A stretch of 34,058 bases of DNA, taken from the NCBI GenBank assembly GCA_023231425.1, contig JALNVI010000026.1, forward strand, positions 1 to 34,058. Direction: 5' to 3'. Each line of letters starts with the position of its first letter. The first letter of the stretch is position 1. A program made the position numbers and the translations under genes. The DNA comes from Desulforhopalus sp. (GTDB lineage Bacteria > Desulfobacterota > Desulfobulbia > Desulfobulbales > Desulfocapsaceae). Of the stretch, positions 1 to 8,167 are shown in pieces. The notes below the pieces were generated by a model that was given only the letters and a program-made list of their open reading frames with translations, did not search any database and was not told where the DNA came from.

Positions 1-1512
1 CGCGGCTTCATGAGCGGTGCCCAGTACCGTTATATGACGAGTGATACCTCCAAGGGAATGGCCATGGGGAACTTCCTGATGGATGATCTTTCCGACGGGA
101 ACCTGGATTCTGACTACTATGATGACACCGGGTACACCCATACCAACGACGATCGCTACTGGATTCGGGGTAAGGCCGACCATACCTTCGGAGATGGCTG
201 GGTCACTCGACTCGACGTTGATATCGTCTCCGACGAGGATTATCTTCAGGAGTTTGATTTCGGCAAAACGGGGTATGATCAAACCCGTGAAGATTATCTC
301 GACATGTTTGGTCGTTCCTTTGATGATGACAGTGATCTGGAACGCGACAACACTTTCAAAGTCCTTAAAAGCTGGGGAGGAATTTCACTGGAGACAGAAT
401 TCCTCGCCGTGGATGATCTGGACACAGACACCACGACAACAACAACCACAACCACCACGGATGCGGACACCGGAGAAGAAACCACCACAACCACCACGAC
501 AACGGAAGAGTCTCCTCTGTGGAAATTGCCGGAGGTTGACTTCGACGGAACCCTTGATACCGGATTCAAGAGCTTTACCTTCGACTGGGACTCCAGTTAC
601 GTCAACTACTGGCGGGAAGACGGCACAGGTGGCAACCGGATCGATGTCCGCCCGGCGCTCTCAACCCCGATCTCAATTACACCATGGCTTGAAAGCCGGG
701 CGGAAGTGGCGGTGAGGGATACGTATTATGCAGTAGAAGACTATGGAGATGCCACCGAATGGGCATATGATGACAATATCAACCGTTTCTATCCGGAGTT
801 TGAAATTGATACTGCCACAACCATTCAGCGCGATTTTGGTTTCTCCTCCGGCCAGACAATACGCCACGAATTCCGGCCCTACCTGAACTATCAATATATT
901 TCAGATGCAGCCGAAGATAATGAACTCCCGGACTGGGACAGCATTGACGAAATTACTCAGGAGAACACCTTCACCTACGGGCTGGACAACCTTTTCAGCC
1001 ATATTGCTACCAGCAGTTCAGGAATGGAGACTCTCTCCACGTATGGAAGTTTCCTTATTGAACACTCCTATAACATGGACCCCGACGATGACGATGAACC
1101 CTTTGGAGATATTTACACCAAGTTGACCTTTGAACCTCTGCCGAAAACAGCACTCTCCTACAAGGCCTATTACGATGTTTATGACAACGACTTCAACAGC
1201 CACAATTTTGAAGTCGCATACACCTTCAGCAACAACACCTATGTCAGTACTGAATACAGTTATGATATAGACGACGAGATTGACCAGATTAACGGGACTC
1301 TCGGCATCAGACTGTTCGAGCGCTGGCGATTTGAGGGCAGCATAGAACATTCTCTCTCCTACGAGCAGACCAACGAAGCGAAAGGCCTCATTGCGTATAG
1401 TGCCAATTGCTGGGGACTCAAATTCCAAACCAAATACGACTCCGGCGAAACGACTTACATGATGTTCTTTGAACTTGCCAACATCGGCGAAGCGTTCGGC
1501 TTCGGGCTGTAA
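1..1512 (+). CDS. lptD: LPS-assembly outer membrane protein LptD, C-terminal part
   Basis: This is the 3' part of an LptD-type beta-barrel, the outer-membrane protein that inserts lipopolysaccharide into the outer leaflet. The reading frame is open to base 1 (RGF precedes the first Met at base 10), so the gene starts outside the window and the N-terminal LptA-like domain is not seen. The visible 503 residues are rich in alternating aromatic/polar strands. They include family-like segments such as YWIRGKADHTFGDGW, FRPYLNYQYI and ENTFTYGLDNLF, and the protein ends on a barrel-type terminal strand (EAFGFGL). An acidic, threonine-rich insertion lies at about bases 421-510 and is probably a surface loop. 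The downstream DHH gene starts 14 bases after the stop. LptD is preferred over a generic porin because of these segments; I could not check the missing N-terminus. Confidence 0.82.
   Translation, partial: RGFMSGAQYRYMTSDTSKGMAMGNFLMDDLSDGNLDSDYYDDTGYTHTNDDRYWIRGKADHTFGDGWVTRLDVDIVSDEDYLQEFDFGKTGYDQTREDYLDMFGRSFDDDSDLERDNTFKVLKSWGGISLETEFLAVDDLDTDTTTTTTTTTTDADTGEETTTTTTTTEESPLWKLPEVDFDGTLDTGFKSFTFDWDSSYVNYWREDGTGGNRIDVRPALSTPISITPWLESRAEVAVRDTYYAVEDYGDATEWAYDDNINRFYPEFEIDTATTIQRDFGFSSGQTIRHEFRPYLNYQYISDAAEDNELPDWDSIDEITQENTFTYGLDNLFSHIATSSSGMETLSTYGSFLIEHSYNMDPDDDDEPFGDIYTKLTFEPLPKTALSYKAYYDVYDNDFNSHNFEVAYTFSNNTYVSTEYSYDIDDEIDQINGTLGIRLFERWRFEGSIEHSLSYEQTNEAKGLIAYSANCWGLKFQTKYDSGETTYMMFFELANIGEAFGFGL
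430..504 (+). repeat. Two poly-threonine codon tracts inside lptD
   Basis: Ten consecutive Thr codons (430-459) and eight more (481-504) flank a short acidic linker (DADTGEE). The codons are a mix of ACC, ACA and ACG, so the tract is a degenerate ACN repeat and not a pure microsatellite. Both tracts are multiples of three, so unit gain or loss would change loop length without a frameshift. Confidence 0.85.
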
Positions 1513-1526
1513 ACCGACCTGTCAGG

Positions 1527-2477
1527 ATGTTCTTTGATCTTTTCAACGGCGATGCCGATGGAATTTTTGCCCTCCATCAGCATCGCCTTTCTTTTCCTGC
1601 GATCAGCACGCTTATCACCGGTGTCAAACGGGATATCTGTCTGCTGCAGCAGCTGGCAGGGACAAAAGATGCGGAAATTACTGTCTTTGATGTCTCCCTT
1701 GATTCTAACAGGAGGGGAATTGCCCCCCTGCTCGCCCAGGGAAATTGCATTCGCTGGTTCGATCACCACTTTGCCGGAAAGATTCCCGTCCACCCCAGGC
1801 TTCACACCATCATTAACCCCTCCCCCACCACCTGCACCAGTCTCATCGTCAACACAGTCCTTGGCGGATCCCATCCCGGCTGGGCAATATGCGGCGCCTA
1901 TGGTGACAATCTGCAGGAACCGGCAGACCGCCTCGCTGGCAAAATAGGACTTTCTGCAAAAGAGATGAGTCAACTTGCTGAACTTGGCAAGCTTTTCAAT
2001 TACAACGGCTACGGTGTTACCACCGCCGATCTCCATTTTCACCCGAAGAAACTCTACCTCGCCATCGCACCTTTCGCCGATCCTCTTGCCTTCATCGCAC
2101 AATCAAAAGAGCTGGCTGTCCTTCGCGACGGCTGTGCAGAGGATCTGCAATGTGCGGCGGAGGGAGAACAACAGAAGATTGGACACCACAGCCTCTATTT
2201 CTTTCCCGATGCCCCCTGGGCGCGACGGATCTCCGGCATCTACTCTAACCTGAAGGCCCGGCAGGAACCGGATGCTGCCCATGTTATTATCACCAGGGTT
2301 GGCGACAATCTGCGCCTCAGCGTTCGTGCTCCGCTCAACGACAGCCAGAGAGCCGACACCCTCTGCAGAGCATTTCCCACCGGTGGCGGCCGTGCGGGGG
2401 CAGCAGGAATCAATGAACTGCCCCCCGAAGAACTGTCACACTTTATCGACACATTCTCAAAAACCTGGCCTTCCTGA
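1527..2477 (+). CDS. DHH/DHHA1-family phosphoesterase
   Basis: The protein has 316 residues. It carries the metal-binding motifs of the DHH phosphoesterase superfamily in the expected order: NGDADG at residues 7-12, an Asp in FDVS at 55, the name-giving DHH at 79-81, and an Asp in AYGDN at 127. A C-terminal GGGRAGAAG glycine motif near residue 290 marks a DHHA1-like substrate domain; the usual His of the GGH motif is not present. Family members are Mn-dependent phosphodiesterases acting on short oligonucleotides or cyclic dinucleotides; the substrate here cannot be read from sequence. No signal peptide is seen, so a cytoplasmic location is likely. It sits 14 bases after lptD and 13 bases before mltB, probably one transcription unit. 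Confidence 0.8.
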   Translation: MFFDLFNGDADGIFALHQHRLSFPAISTLITGVKRDICLLQQLAGTKDAEITVFDVSLDSNRRGIAPLLAQGNCIRWFDHHFAGKIPVHPRLHTIINPSPTTCTSLIVNTVLGGSHPGWAICGAYGDNLQEPADRLAGKIGLSAKEMSQLAELGKLFNYNGYGVTTADLHFHPKKLYLAIAPFADPLAFIAQSKELAVLRDGCAEDLQCAAEGEQQKIGHHSLYFFPDAPWARRISGIYSNLKARQEPDAAHVIITRVGDNLRLSVRAPLNDSQRADTLCRAFPTGGGRAGAAGINELPPEELSHFIDTFSKTWPS

Positions 2478-2490
2478 AAGGCATATTACT

Positions 2491-3531
2491 ATGATTAAGA
2501 GATCTCTCCTGTTGTTCGTACTCCTGATGTTCGCAGTCTTCTCCGTCTACGGGCCAGCTTTTGCCGCCGGGAAAAAAGCTGCTGATCTTGTCCGCGACGA
2601 CCAGCCAATCGACATTAATACACCGAAGTATCACAAGCTCTTCACCGATCTTGAGGCTAAAGGATTCGAACGCAACGCGCTGGAAAAGCTCTTCTCCAAC
2701 CTCACCATCAATCGTAAAGTTCTCAGTCTGATGGACCGACAGTGGGGCAAACCCACTCCGTGGTATGCATACAGGCCCCGCTTCCTTACACCATTGATCA
2801 TCAAACAGGGGAAACAGTATCTTCGTAAATTTCGCCCCTCCTTTGATCGCCTTGAAAAGGACTTTGGCGTCAACCGTGAGGTTATAGTAGCTATCTGGGC
2901 AATGGAGACACGTTTTGGGCAGAACACCGGGGACTTCAACATGTTTCGCAGCCTCAACACCCTCTTTGCAGCCTACCCCCGACGCAGCGACTTCTTCCGC
3001 GCTGAATTGATCGACTACCTGCTGCTCTGCCAGCGTAACGCCTTTGACCCGCGGATCATAGAAGGCTCCTGGGCAGGTGCCTTTGGGCAGGCCCAGTTCA
3101 TGCCTTCCAGCTTCAATAAACATGCCGTGGATTACGATGGTGACGGAATTGTAGACATCATTCACTCCCGACTTGATGCTCTTGCCTCCATCGCCAATTA
3201 CCTCCATCATTTCGGTTGGACCCTCGATACTCCGGTCTCTATCGACCTCGGGAAGCACCTGCATTCACCACAACTTGAAAAGAAAGCCGGAGAGGGCTGG
3301 AGCAACAGTATCTCATGGCGCAGACTGCAGCAGTTGCAAAGAGTGAAACTGCCTGCGCCAGTCAAGGGAGGACACCTCACTGTTGTCCCTCTCGACCTTG
3401 ATCCCCAAAAGGGCGGGGGCAAACGTTATCTTGCCGGATACCCAAACTTTCAGGCGATTCAGCACTACAACCACAGCCAGAAATACGCCGCAGCAGTCGA
3501 CGAACTGGCAAAGGCTCTCACCAGTGACTGA
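2491..3531 (+). CDS. mltB: Membrane-bound lytic murein transglycosylase B
   Basis: MltB-family (SLT_2, glycoside hydrolase family 103) enzyme that cleaves peptidoglycan glycan strands to 1,6-anhydro-muropeptides in the periplasm. I chose the ATG at 2491, giving 346 residues, because it is preceded by GAAAGG at good spacing and opens a clean signal peptide (hydrophobic residues 5-25, likely cut after AFA). The frame is open further upstream but overlaps the DHH gene. Glu139 in AMETRFGQNTG is the expected catalytic acid, and GSWAGAFGQAQFMPSSF is the second family block. There is no lipobox cysteine, so it is probably a soluble or anchored periplasmic form rather than a lipoprotein as in E. coli. 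It overlaps mltA by 8 bases. Confidence 0.9.
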   Translation: MIKRSLLLFVLLMFAVFSVYGPAFAAGKKAADLVRDDQPIDINTPKYHKLFTDLEAKGFERNALEKLFSNLTINRKVLSLMDRQWGKPTPWYAYRPRFLTPLIIKQGKQYLRKFRPSFDRLEKDFGVNREVIVAIWAMETRFGQNTGDFNMFRSLNTLFAAYPRRSDFFRAELIDYLLLCQRNAFDPRIIEGSWAGAFGQAQFMPSSFNKHAVDYDGDGIVDIIHSRLDALASIANYLHHFGWTLDTPVSIDLGKHLHSPQLEKKAGEGWSNSISWRRLQQLQRVKLPAPVKGGHLTVVPLDLDPQKGGGKRYLAGYPNFQAIQHYNHSQKYAAAVDELAKALTSD

Positions 3532-4672
3532 ACCGATAGGTCGAGGCACGCTGATCCTCGTTTCCACCTGTCTCGTGGTTGGGGTTTTCCTCTTTTTCCA
3601 TCGTGAACCCTGGCTTCCTGTACATATAATATCTCCCGGGAAAGGACCTGCCTTCTCCGATGATGGTGATCTTCTCAGTCTTCGTGCAGCCGTGGAGAAG
3701 CAGCTGCACTGGCTGGAATCGAAACCGGTGGGCACCACGGTGCAGCTTGGCGACGAAGAGATTCCAGTTACCCTGTTGCATCTATCCCTCTCGCACCTTT
3801 CCACCTTTCTCCACAGCAGCCCCACTCCCCGGCAACTCGCAGCTTTCCTGCACGACAACTACGATGTTTTTCAGGCGGGAGGCCGCAAAGAAAAGAGAGG
3901 CAGAGAGCTTCTTGTAACCGCTTATTACGAACCTGTTTTTAACGGAGATCTGCAGAAAACGGACACGGCAAGATGGCCAATCTATCAGTTGCCGAAGAAG
4001 ATGACGCCAGGTACAAAACACGGGTGGAACCGTAGAGAGATAGAGTTATTCGGACGCCTTAAGGGGCAGGAACTGGCCTGGCTCAACGACCCGTTCGACG
4101 CCTACCTGCTTCACGTACAGGGCTCGGGAAAAATTCGCCGCCCCGATGGCTCGATTTTCACCGTCCGTTACGCAGGCAACAACGCCATGGAGTATATGAG
4201 TCTTGGCAAACTCTTTGTCGATGAAAAAATTCTGCCCCTTGAAAAGGTGAACATCCCAGCCATGCGCAAGTGGCTGACCGAACATCCAGAGGAACAGCAG
4301 CGCATGTTTTTTCACAACCCGCGCTACATTTTTTTTAAAAAGGGGACTCCCGGAAATCCAGAGGGAAGTAACGGTGTGAAACTCACCCCGGGCCGCTCCA
4401 TTGCAATCGACCCGGACATCCTCCCCACAGGCAGCATGGGCCTTATCAAGACCCGCATGCCGAGAGTGCAAAATAGCCGACTCAACGGCTGGTATGAGAC
4501 CTCGCGACTGGTCTTTCCACAGGATTCGGGGGCGGCAATCAAAGGTGCAGGGAGGGTCGACCTCTTTCTGGGAAGCGGAGATGTTGCCGAAAAAACCGCC
4601 CAGATAATGAAAGAACCGGGCAAACTCTACTTCCTTTTCTGGCGGGATAAAGAAAATTTTGAAGAGAAATAA
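3524..4672 (+). CDS. mltA: Membrane-bound lytic murein transglycosylase A
   Basis: MltA-family peptidoglycan lytic transglycosylase of 382 residues. The frame is open upstream of mltB's stop, but the most plausible start is GTG at 3524. It lies inside the end of mltB (8-base GTGACTGA overlap), which implies translational coupling, and it gives a short N-terminus followed at once by a membrane segment (about residues 9-25). The MltA core runs from about residue 120 (LLVTAYYEPVFNGDL) to a 3D (double-psi barrel) domain near residues 285-360, with the family-typical GRSIAIDPDILPTG and the later DSGAAIKGAGRVDLFLG segment containing likely catalytic Asp residues. A cysteine in the membrane segment lacks a convincing lipobox. 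Having mltB and mltA fused into one transcript suggests joint control of wall turnover. Confidence 0.88.
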   Translation: MTEPIGRGTLILVSTCLVVGVFLFFHREPWLPVHIISPGKGPAFSDDGDLLSLRAAVEKQLHWLESKPVGTTVQLGDEEIPVTLLHLSLSHLSTFLHSSPTPRQLAAFLHDNYDVFQAGGRKEKRGRELLVTAYYEPVFNGDLQKTDTARWPIYQLPKKMTPGTKHGWNRREIELFGRLKGQELAWLNDPFDAYLLHVQGSGKIRRPDGSIFTVRYAGNNAMEYMSLGKLFVDEKILPLEKVNIPAMRKWLTEHPEEQQRMFFHNPRYIFFKKGTPGNPEGSNGVKLTPGRSIAIDPDILPTGSMGLIKTRMPRVQNSRLNGWYETSRLVFPQDSGAAIKGAGRVDLFLGSGDVAEKTAQIMKEPGKLYFLFWRDKENFEEK

Positions 4673-4712
4673 AGCAGCCCTCGATTTTTTTCATTCCGAC
4701 TGCTGTTCCTTG

Positions 4713-5993
4713 TTATTTCAATAAAGCAAAACGTCTCCAGAAGTCTGGAAACGATTTTGCCACACACTCTTCCCCGGTGATCTTCACCCCGGGAATTCGT
4801 AATCCCGCAAGGGCAAAACTCATCGCCATGCGATGGTCATCGTAAGTCTTTAGTTCGGCACCATGCAGACGACTCACATCCCCGCCAACTCCATGAATGA
4901 TCATCGAGGCATCAAATTCTTCAACCTCCACACCGAGCTTGCCAAGTTCAGTTACCACTGCTGAGAGGCGGTCACACTCTTTGATCCGCAGATGACCAAT
5001 GTTGTTGATGGTAGTTGTTCCCTCGGCAAAGGCCGCCACCACAGCGAGGGTGGGAGCCACATCAGGCATATCTCCCATGTCAATCGTGATCCCCTGCAGG
5101 CGATTTGCCCCAATGACAGCCAGGCCGTTTCCCGCCTTTTCAACCGAGCAACCCATGCGGGCAAACAGGGCGACAAGCATGGAATCTCCCTGCAGAGAAG
5201 GAACCGGGACATTCTCTACTGCAACCCGCCCCCCGGTTATCGCCGCCGCAGCCCAAAAATAAGAAGCACTTGAGGCATCCCCTTCCACCTGATACTCCCG
5301 CGCCCTGTAACAGCCCTGTGGAATGGAGAACCAACTGTAATCCTCAGCACAATCCACACAAATACCAAAATCATTCATCACAGACAACGTCATGGCGACA
5401 TAGGGGCGGGAGAAGACAGTTCCCTCCACACGCAGGGTCGCAGGCTCACGGGCATAGGGGGCCACCAGCAGCAGAGAAGAGAGATACTGGCTGCTGCGCC
5501 CTTCCGGCAACACGGTTTCTCCACCGAGAATTCCATCCCGTCCCGCTTCGTTGATAAGCAGTGGCGGACAGCCGGTGTTCCTGATCGACTTGATATCAAC
5601 CCCCCACCCCTGCAGTGCACTCATCAGCGGCTCAATCGGTCGCTGATGCATCCGCGACCCGCCATCAATTGTAAACAACGTCTTGCCGAGGGCTGCCACC
5701 GAAGTAAGAAAGCGAGTGGCGGTACCATTATTACCGAGGAAGAGGGGCTTATCACTCTCTGCAATCTTCCCCCCATTCCCGGTAATTACCCACTCCGCTC
5801 CTTTCTCCATTTTAACTCCCATCTGCATCAGCGCAGCGGAGGAGTATTGCGTATCTTCACTCTCCAGCGGATCCAAGATCCGGCTGACACCATCGGCCAG
5901 TGAAGCAGCCACCAGCGCACGCTGGGTTAGACTTTTGGAACCGGGTACTTTCAGAGTTGTATTGGTTGTTTCAAGAGGGGTAATTTCAATCAT
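4713..5993 (-). CDS. aroA: 3-phosphoshikimate 1-carboxyvinyltransferase (EPSP synthase)
   Basis: EPSP synthase of the shikimate pathway: joins phosphoenolpyruvate to shikimate-3-phosphate in the cytoplasm on the way to chorismate and aromatic amino acids. The 426 residues match the family length. Visible hallmarks are PGSKSLTQRA at residues 17-26 (Lys20, Ser21 and Arg25 in the substrate site), LGNNGTATRFL with the PEP-site glycine motif, and the C-terminal KTYDDHRMAMSFALAGL block. It is convergent with mltA (40-base gap) and divergent from the prepilin peptidase gene, so it is probably monocistronic. The 40-base convergent gap holds only a weak AGCAG/CTGCT hairpin, not a clear terminator. Confidence 0.95.
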   Translation of the reverse strand: MIEITPLETTNTTLKVPGSKSLTQRALVAASLADGVSRILDPLESEDTQYSSAALMQMGVKMEKGAEWVITGNGGKIAESDKPLFLGNNGTATRFLTSVAALGKTLFTIDGGSRMHQRPIEPLMSALQGWGVDIKSIRNTGCPPLLINEAGRDGILGGETVLPEGRSSQYLSSLLLVAPYAREPATLRVEGTVFSRPYVAMTLSVMNDFGICVDCAEDYSWFSIPQGCYRAREYQVEGDASSASYFWAAAAITGGRVAVENVPVPSLQGDSMLVALFARMGCSVEKAGNGLAVIGANRLQGITIDMGDMPDVAPTLAVVAAFAEGTTTINNIGHLRIKECDRLSAVVTELGKLGVEVEEFDASMIIHGVGGDVSRLHGAELKTYDDHRMAMSFALAGLRIPGVKITGEECVAKSFPDFWRRFALLK

Positions 5994-6117
5994 GGAAGAA
6001 GCCTGATAAAGTTTTAATAAGATTTAGATAAGACAGCTTGCAATTTCTTTACTTTATGCCATAGTGCAGGTAATAATCCAAAGAAACACAAAATAATTCA
6101 ACTCTTTTCTCTCTTAC

Positions 6118-6278
6118 GGGCACCTTGAACACTCAGATCTTTCGACAGGATCCAGGGCACAGAAAAAAATTTACCGAAGCCATCCGCCTGAGACTGCAAA
6201 GCCCCCGGTACCCACTGAGTGTATAAATTCCCCCCTGTAACGAAGAATTTAGAAGAAAGATCACTTATTCAAGGTCCC
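6118..6278 (+). mobile_element. Palindromic MITE-like element, copy 1 (degenerate)
   Basis: A 161-bp element with inverted ends: GGGCACCTTGAA at the left and TTCAAGGTCCC at the right. The left arm (CCTTGAAC..., GGGCACAGA..., ATTTACCGAAG) matches the left arms of the copies at 20156 and 7885. The right arm (CTGTAACGAAGAA, GAAAGATCACTTATTCAAGG) matches their right arms. It fills most of the aroA-prepilin peptidase gap (5994-6281). Its right end lies 3 bases before the prepilin peptidase ATG. Divergence from the other copies suggests it is old. Confidence 0.72.
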
Positions 6279-6281
6279 TTT

Positions 6282-7073
6282 ATGACTCCAGAAACCCTTA
6301 TCATCGTCTTCACGGCATTACTTGGCGCCATAGTCGGCAGTTTTCTCAATGTGGTTATTCTCCGCCTGCCCAGGGAGGGAAGCTCAGTAGTCTTTCCCGC
6401 TTCCCATTGCCCGGTGTGCATGGCGAAGCTGCACTGGTATGAGAATATTCCTGTCCTCAGCTATCTCTTTCTGCGCGGAAAATGCAGCCACTGCGAGGTG
6501 AAAATCTCAATACAGTATCCGCTGGTGGAACTGGCCATGGCAGCGCTCTCTGCCTGTCTCTTCCTCAAATTTGGTTTGACACCGGCTTTCGGAGGGTATT
6601 TTCTCTTCACTGCAGCACTGCTGGTAGTCATTATGATTGACCTGCATCACTACATCATTCCAGACTCCATCGACCTGCCCGGAGTTGTGCTCGGGGTGCT
6701 CTTCTCGTTCATGAATCCAGTGACAAGCTGGCAGAGTTCCCTGCTCGGGGTTGTTTGTGGCGGGGGGATTCTCTGGCTGGTAGCGTGGACATACGCATTG
6801 CTGCGTAAAAAGGAAGGGATGGGCGGAGGAGACATCAAACTGCTGGCAATGATCGGAGCATGGCTTGGCTGGGAATGCCTGCCCTTTGTGATCTTTTTCT
6901 CCGCCTTCACCGGTGCCATTCTCGGGATCACGACACTCTCTATTCTCAAAAAAGATCGCAACAGCCAGATCCCTTTTGGGCCATTTCTTTCCGGATCAGC
7001 ACTGATTTACATGTTTTTTTCAGAGCAAATTGAGCATTTTCTGCACCTCTATATCTCAGGACAGTGGCCGTAA
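6282..7073 (+). CDS. pilD: Type IV prepilin peptidase / leader peptidase
   Basis: Bifunctional aspartic protease and N-methyltransferase of the inner membrane that processes type IV pilins and type II secretion pseudopilins. The ATG at 6282 gives 263 residues and the standard N-terminus (GAIVGSFLNVVILRLP at 15-30). An upstream ATG at 6219 lies inside a repeat element and is not credible. Two CxxC pairs (Cys43/46 and Cys68/71) form the zinc-binding methylase loop. The catalytic aspartates are Asp120 in MIDLHHYIIPD and Asp184 in GGGDIKLLA, and about seven membrane segments follow. No pilin or secretion genes adjoin it, so it acts on proteins encoded elsewhere. The AAGGT ahead of the start (6271-6275) belongs to the repeat element. 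Confidence 0.93.
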   Translation: MTPETLIIVFTALLGAIVGSFLNVVILRLPREGSSVVFPASHCPVCMAKLHWYENIPVLSYLFLRGKCSHCEVKISIQYPLVELAMAALSACLFLKFGLTPAFGGYFLFTAALLVVIMIDLHHYIIPDSIDLPGVVLGVLFSFMNPVTSWQSSLLGVVCGGGILWLVAWTYALLRKKEGMGGGDIKLLAMIGAWLGWECLPFVIFFSAFTGAILGITTLSILKKDRNSQIPFGPFLSGSALIYMFFSEQIEHFLHLYISGQWP

Positions 7074-7199
7074 AAAAGCCCTACCCTCTGCATACTCAGA
7101 AATCTCGATATGCCAGGGGGCGGGGACAGAATTGTCCAGCTGCTGCTGTTTCCCTTTCCATCTGCAAAATATATCCCCATTCACGCCATCGATTTACGT

Positions 7200-7884
7200 C
7201 GAGAAATCAACAGCCCGGGCATGGCAAGGCGACGGCCAGCGCGGCAATAATGAAGCAGACGTGAATCAGATTATCCAGCGTGCTCGCCTACAACTCAGGA
7301 GTATACCCTCTGAGGTTAATCTCAACCAGGGCAATCATCGCCTTAAAGCCATAACTCCCGGAATCTGCATCGCACCGAAAATTCCCATACGGGCTGTAAG
7401 AGCAAGCAGTGTCGCTGTTGTCCAAGGCTAAATTCCCATAGCGACATGGCCTTTGAGCATGGCGGAAACAGAATTGATGAGCGGGGATTTCGGCACCAGC
7501 ATGAATACGCATAAAGCCATGGCAAGAAAGCCTCCCTCCCCGAGGTGAAACACAAAACCAAGTCCAGAGATAAAGCTGGAGATAAAGGCTGTCACCCCGA
7601 AGGGAATCAGGGCATTAACAGCATTTCGAACAAGCGTCTGCCGGACAATCATGCCAAGGGTTGAGCCAGGGAACGTAAGCCCGCAGATCTCTGCAGTGCC
7701 TCCCGCCAGCTGACAAAACGCCGCACAGGCGAGAGCAATCATAACAATGACCAGCCAGTGGTTGTATCGTGGCGGGTTAATTCCTGCCAGCCATTCATGT
7801 ACCCCCGCGATATCAAGTTCACCCCTCTCCGCCGCAATGCAGATCTGTTGAACCTCACTCACAATCCGCATGTCAATGCCATGA
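7200..7884 (-). pseudogene. Remnant of a yjjP-yjjB type threonine/serine exporter locus
   Basis: The minus-strand frame from 7884 down to 7428 encodes HGIDMRIVSEVQQI..., PRYNHWLVIVMIALACAAFC... and PLINSVSAMLKGHV, which match the second half of YjjP (ThrE-family exporter subunit). The first third of the protein is missing: at 7885 the frame runs directly into a repeat element, which supplies the artificial start MNEIQAVSRHP. After an in-frame TAG at 7428-7430 the same frame continues as WTTATLLALTARMGIFGAMQIPG. A one-base frameshift in a G run near 7370 then leads to SYGFKAMIALVEINLRGYTPEL, a TAG (7288-7290), and ASTLDNLIHVCFIIAALAVALP, resembling the C-terminus of YjjB. About the first 100 residues of YjjB are absent. 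The damage makes it non-functional. Nothing else is seen between 7074 and 7200. Confidence 0.8.
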
Positions 7885-8042
7885 GGGTGTCTTGAAACAG
7901 CTTGTATTTCGTTCATCTTCGAAACACAGAAGAAAATTTATTACAGCCTTGATATTGATATCGGAGTCTAACGCTTACCTCCGAGGATAAATTTTTACTG
8001 TACCAAAGAAGATGGGCGAAAGACTGATTATTCAAGTTACCC
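7885..8042 (+). mobile_element. Palindromic MITE-like element, copy 2
   Basis: A 158-bp element with ends GGGTGTCTTGAA and TTCAAGTTACCC. The left arm (CAGCTTGTATTTCGTTCAT, CGAAACACAGAAG) and right arm (GAGGATAAATTTTTACTG, GATGGGCGAAAGACTG) are shared with the other copies. Its centre (GATATCGGAGTCTAACGC) is shared, in inverse orientation, with the copy at 28859. The left end abuts the broken 5' side of the yjjPB remnant. Together with the dsr terminator it fills the 7917-8167 gap. Confidence 0.85.
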
Positions 8043-8091
8043 TTCAGAAATGATTACTTCTTTCATCCCCTCTTCTTCACACCCCACCAAC

Positions 8092-8128
8092 AAAAAAGGC
8101 CCCCGCAGCAAATCTGCGGGGGCCTTTT
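8092..8128 (-). terminator. Rho-independent terminator of the dsr operon
   Basis: A 15-bp perfect stem (AAAAGGCCCCCGCAG at 8094-8108 paired with 8114-8128) with a 5-base loop. Read on the minus strand it is followed by a T run (8097-8092). It lies 40 bases after the dsrP stop. The A/T flanks on both sides could let it also work from the plus strand. Confidence 0.9.
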
Positions 8129-8167
8129 AGAATCAAACTCTTCAGTAGAAGGTCAATACACGTTCAT

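Noticed and set aside
294..569. Minus-strand frame with long valine runs
   Set aside because: The valine runs are the reverse reading of the threonine tracts in lptD.
2272..2490. Longer N-terminus for MltB using the upstream open frame
   Set aside because: That region is the coding end of the DHH phosphoesterase gene, and the internal ATG at 2491 has its own ribosome-binding site and begins the signal peptide.
4673..4712. Terminator in the mltA-aroA convergent gap
   Set aside because: Only a 5-bp AGCAG/CTGCT pairing with a large loop is present, too weak to support a call.
7428..7916. A possible intact 162-residue membrane protein gene
   Set aside because: Its first 11 residues are encoded by the repeat element, the N-terminal third of the YjjP family is missing, and family homology continues past the stop codon, so it is called a gene remnant.
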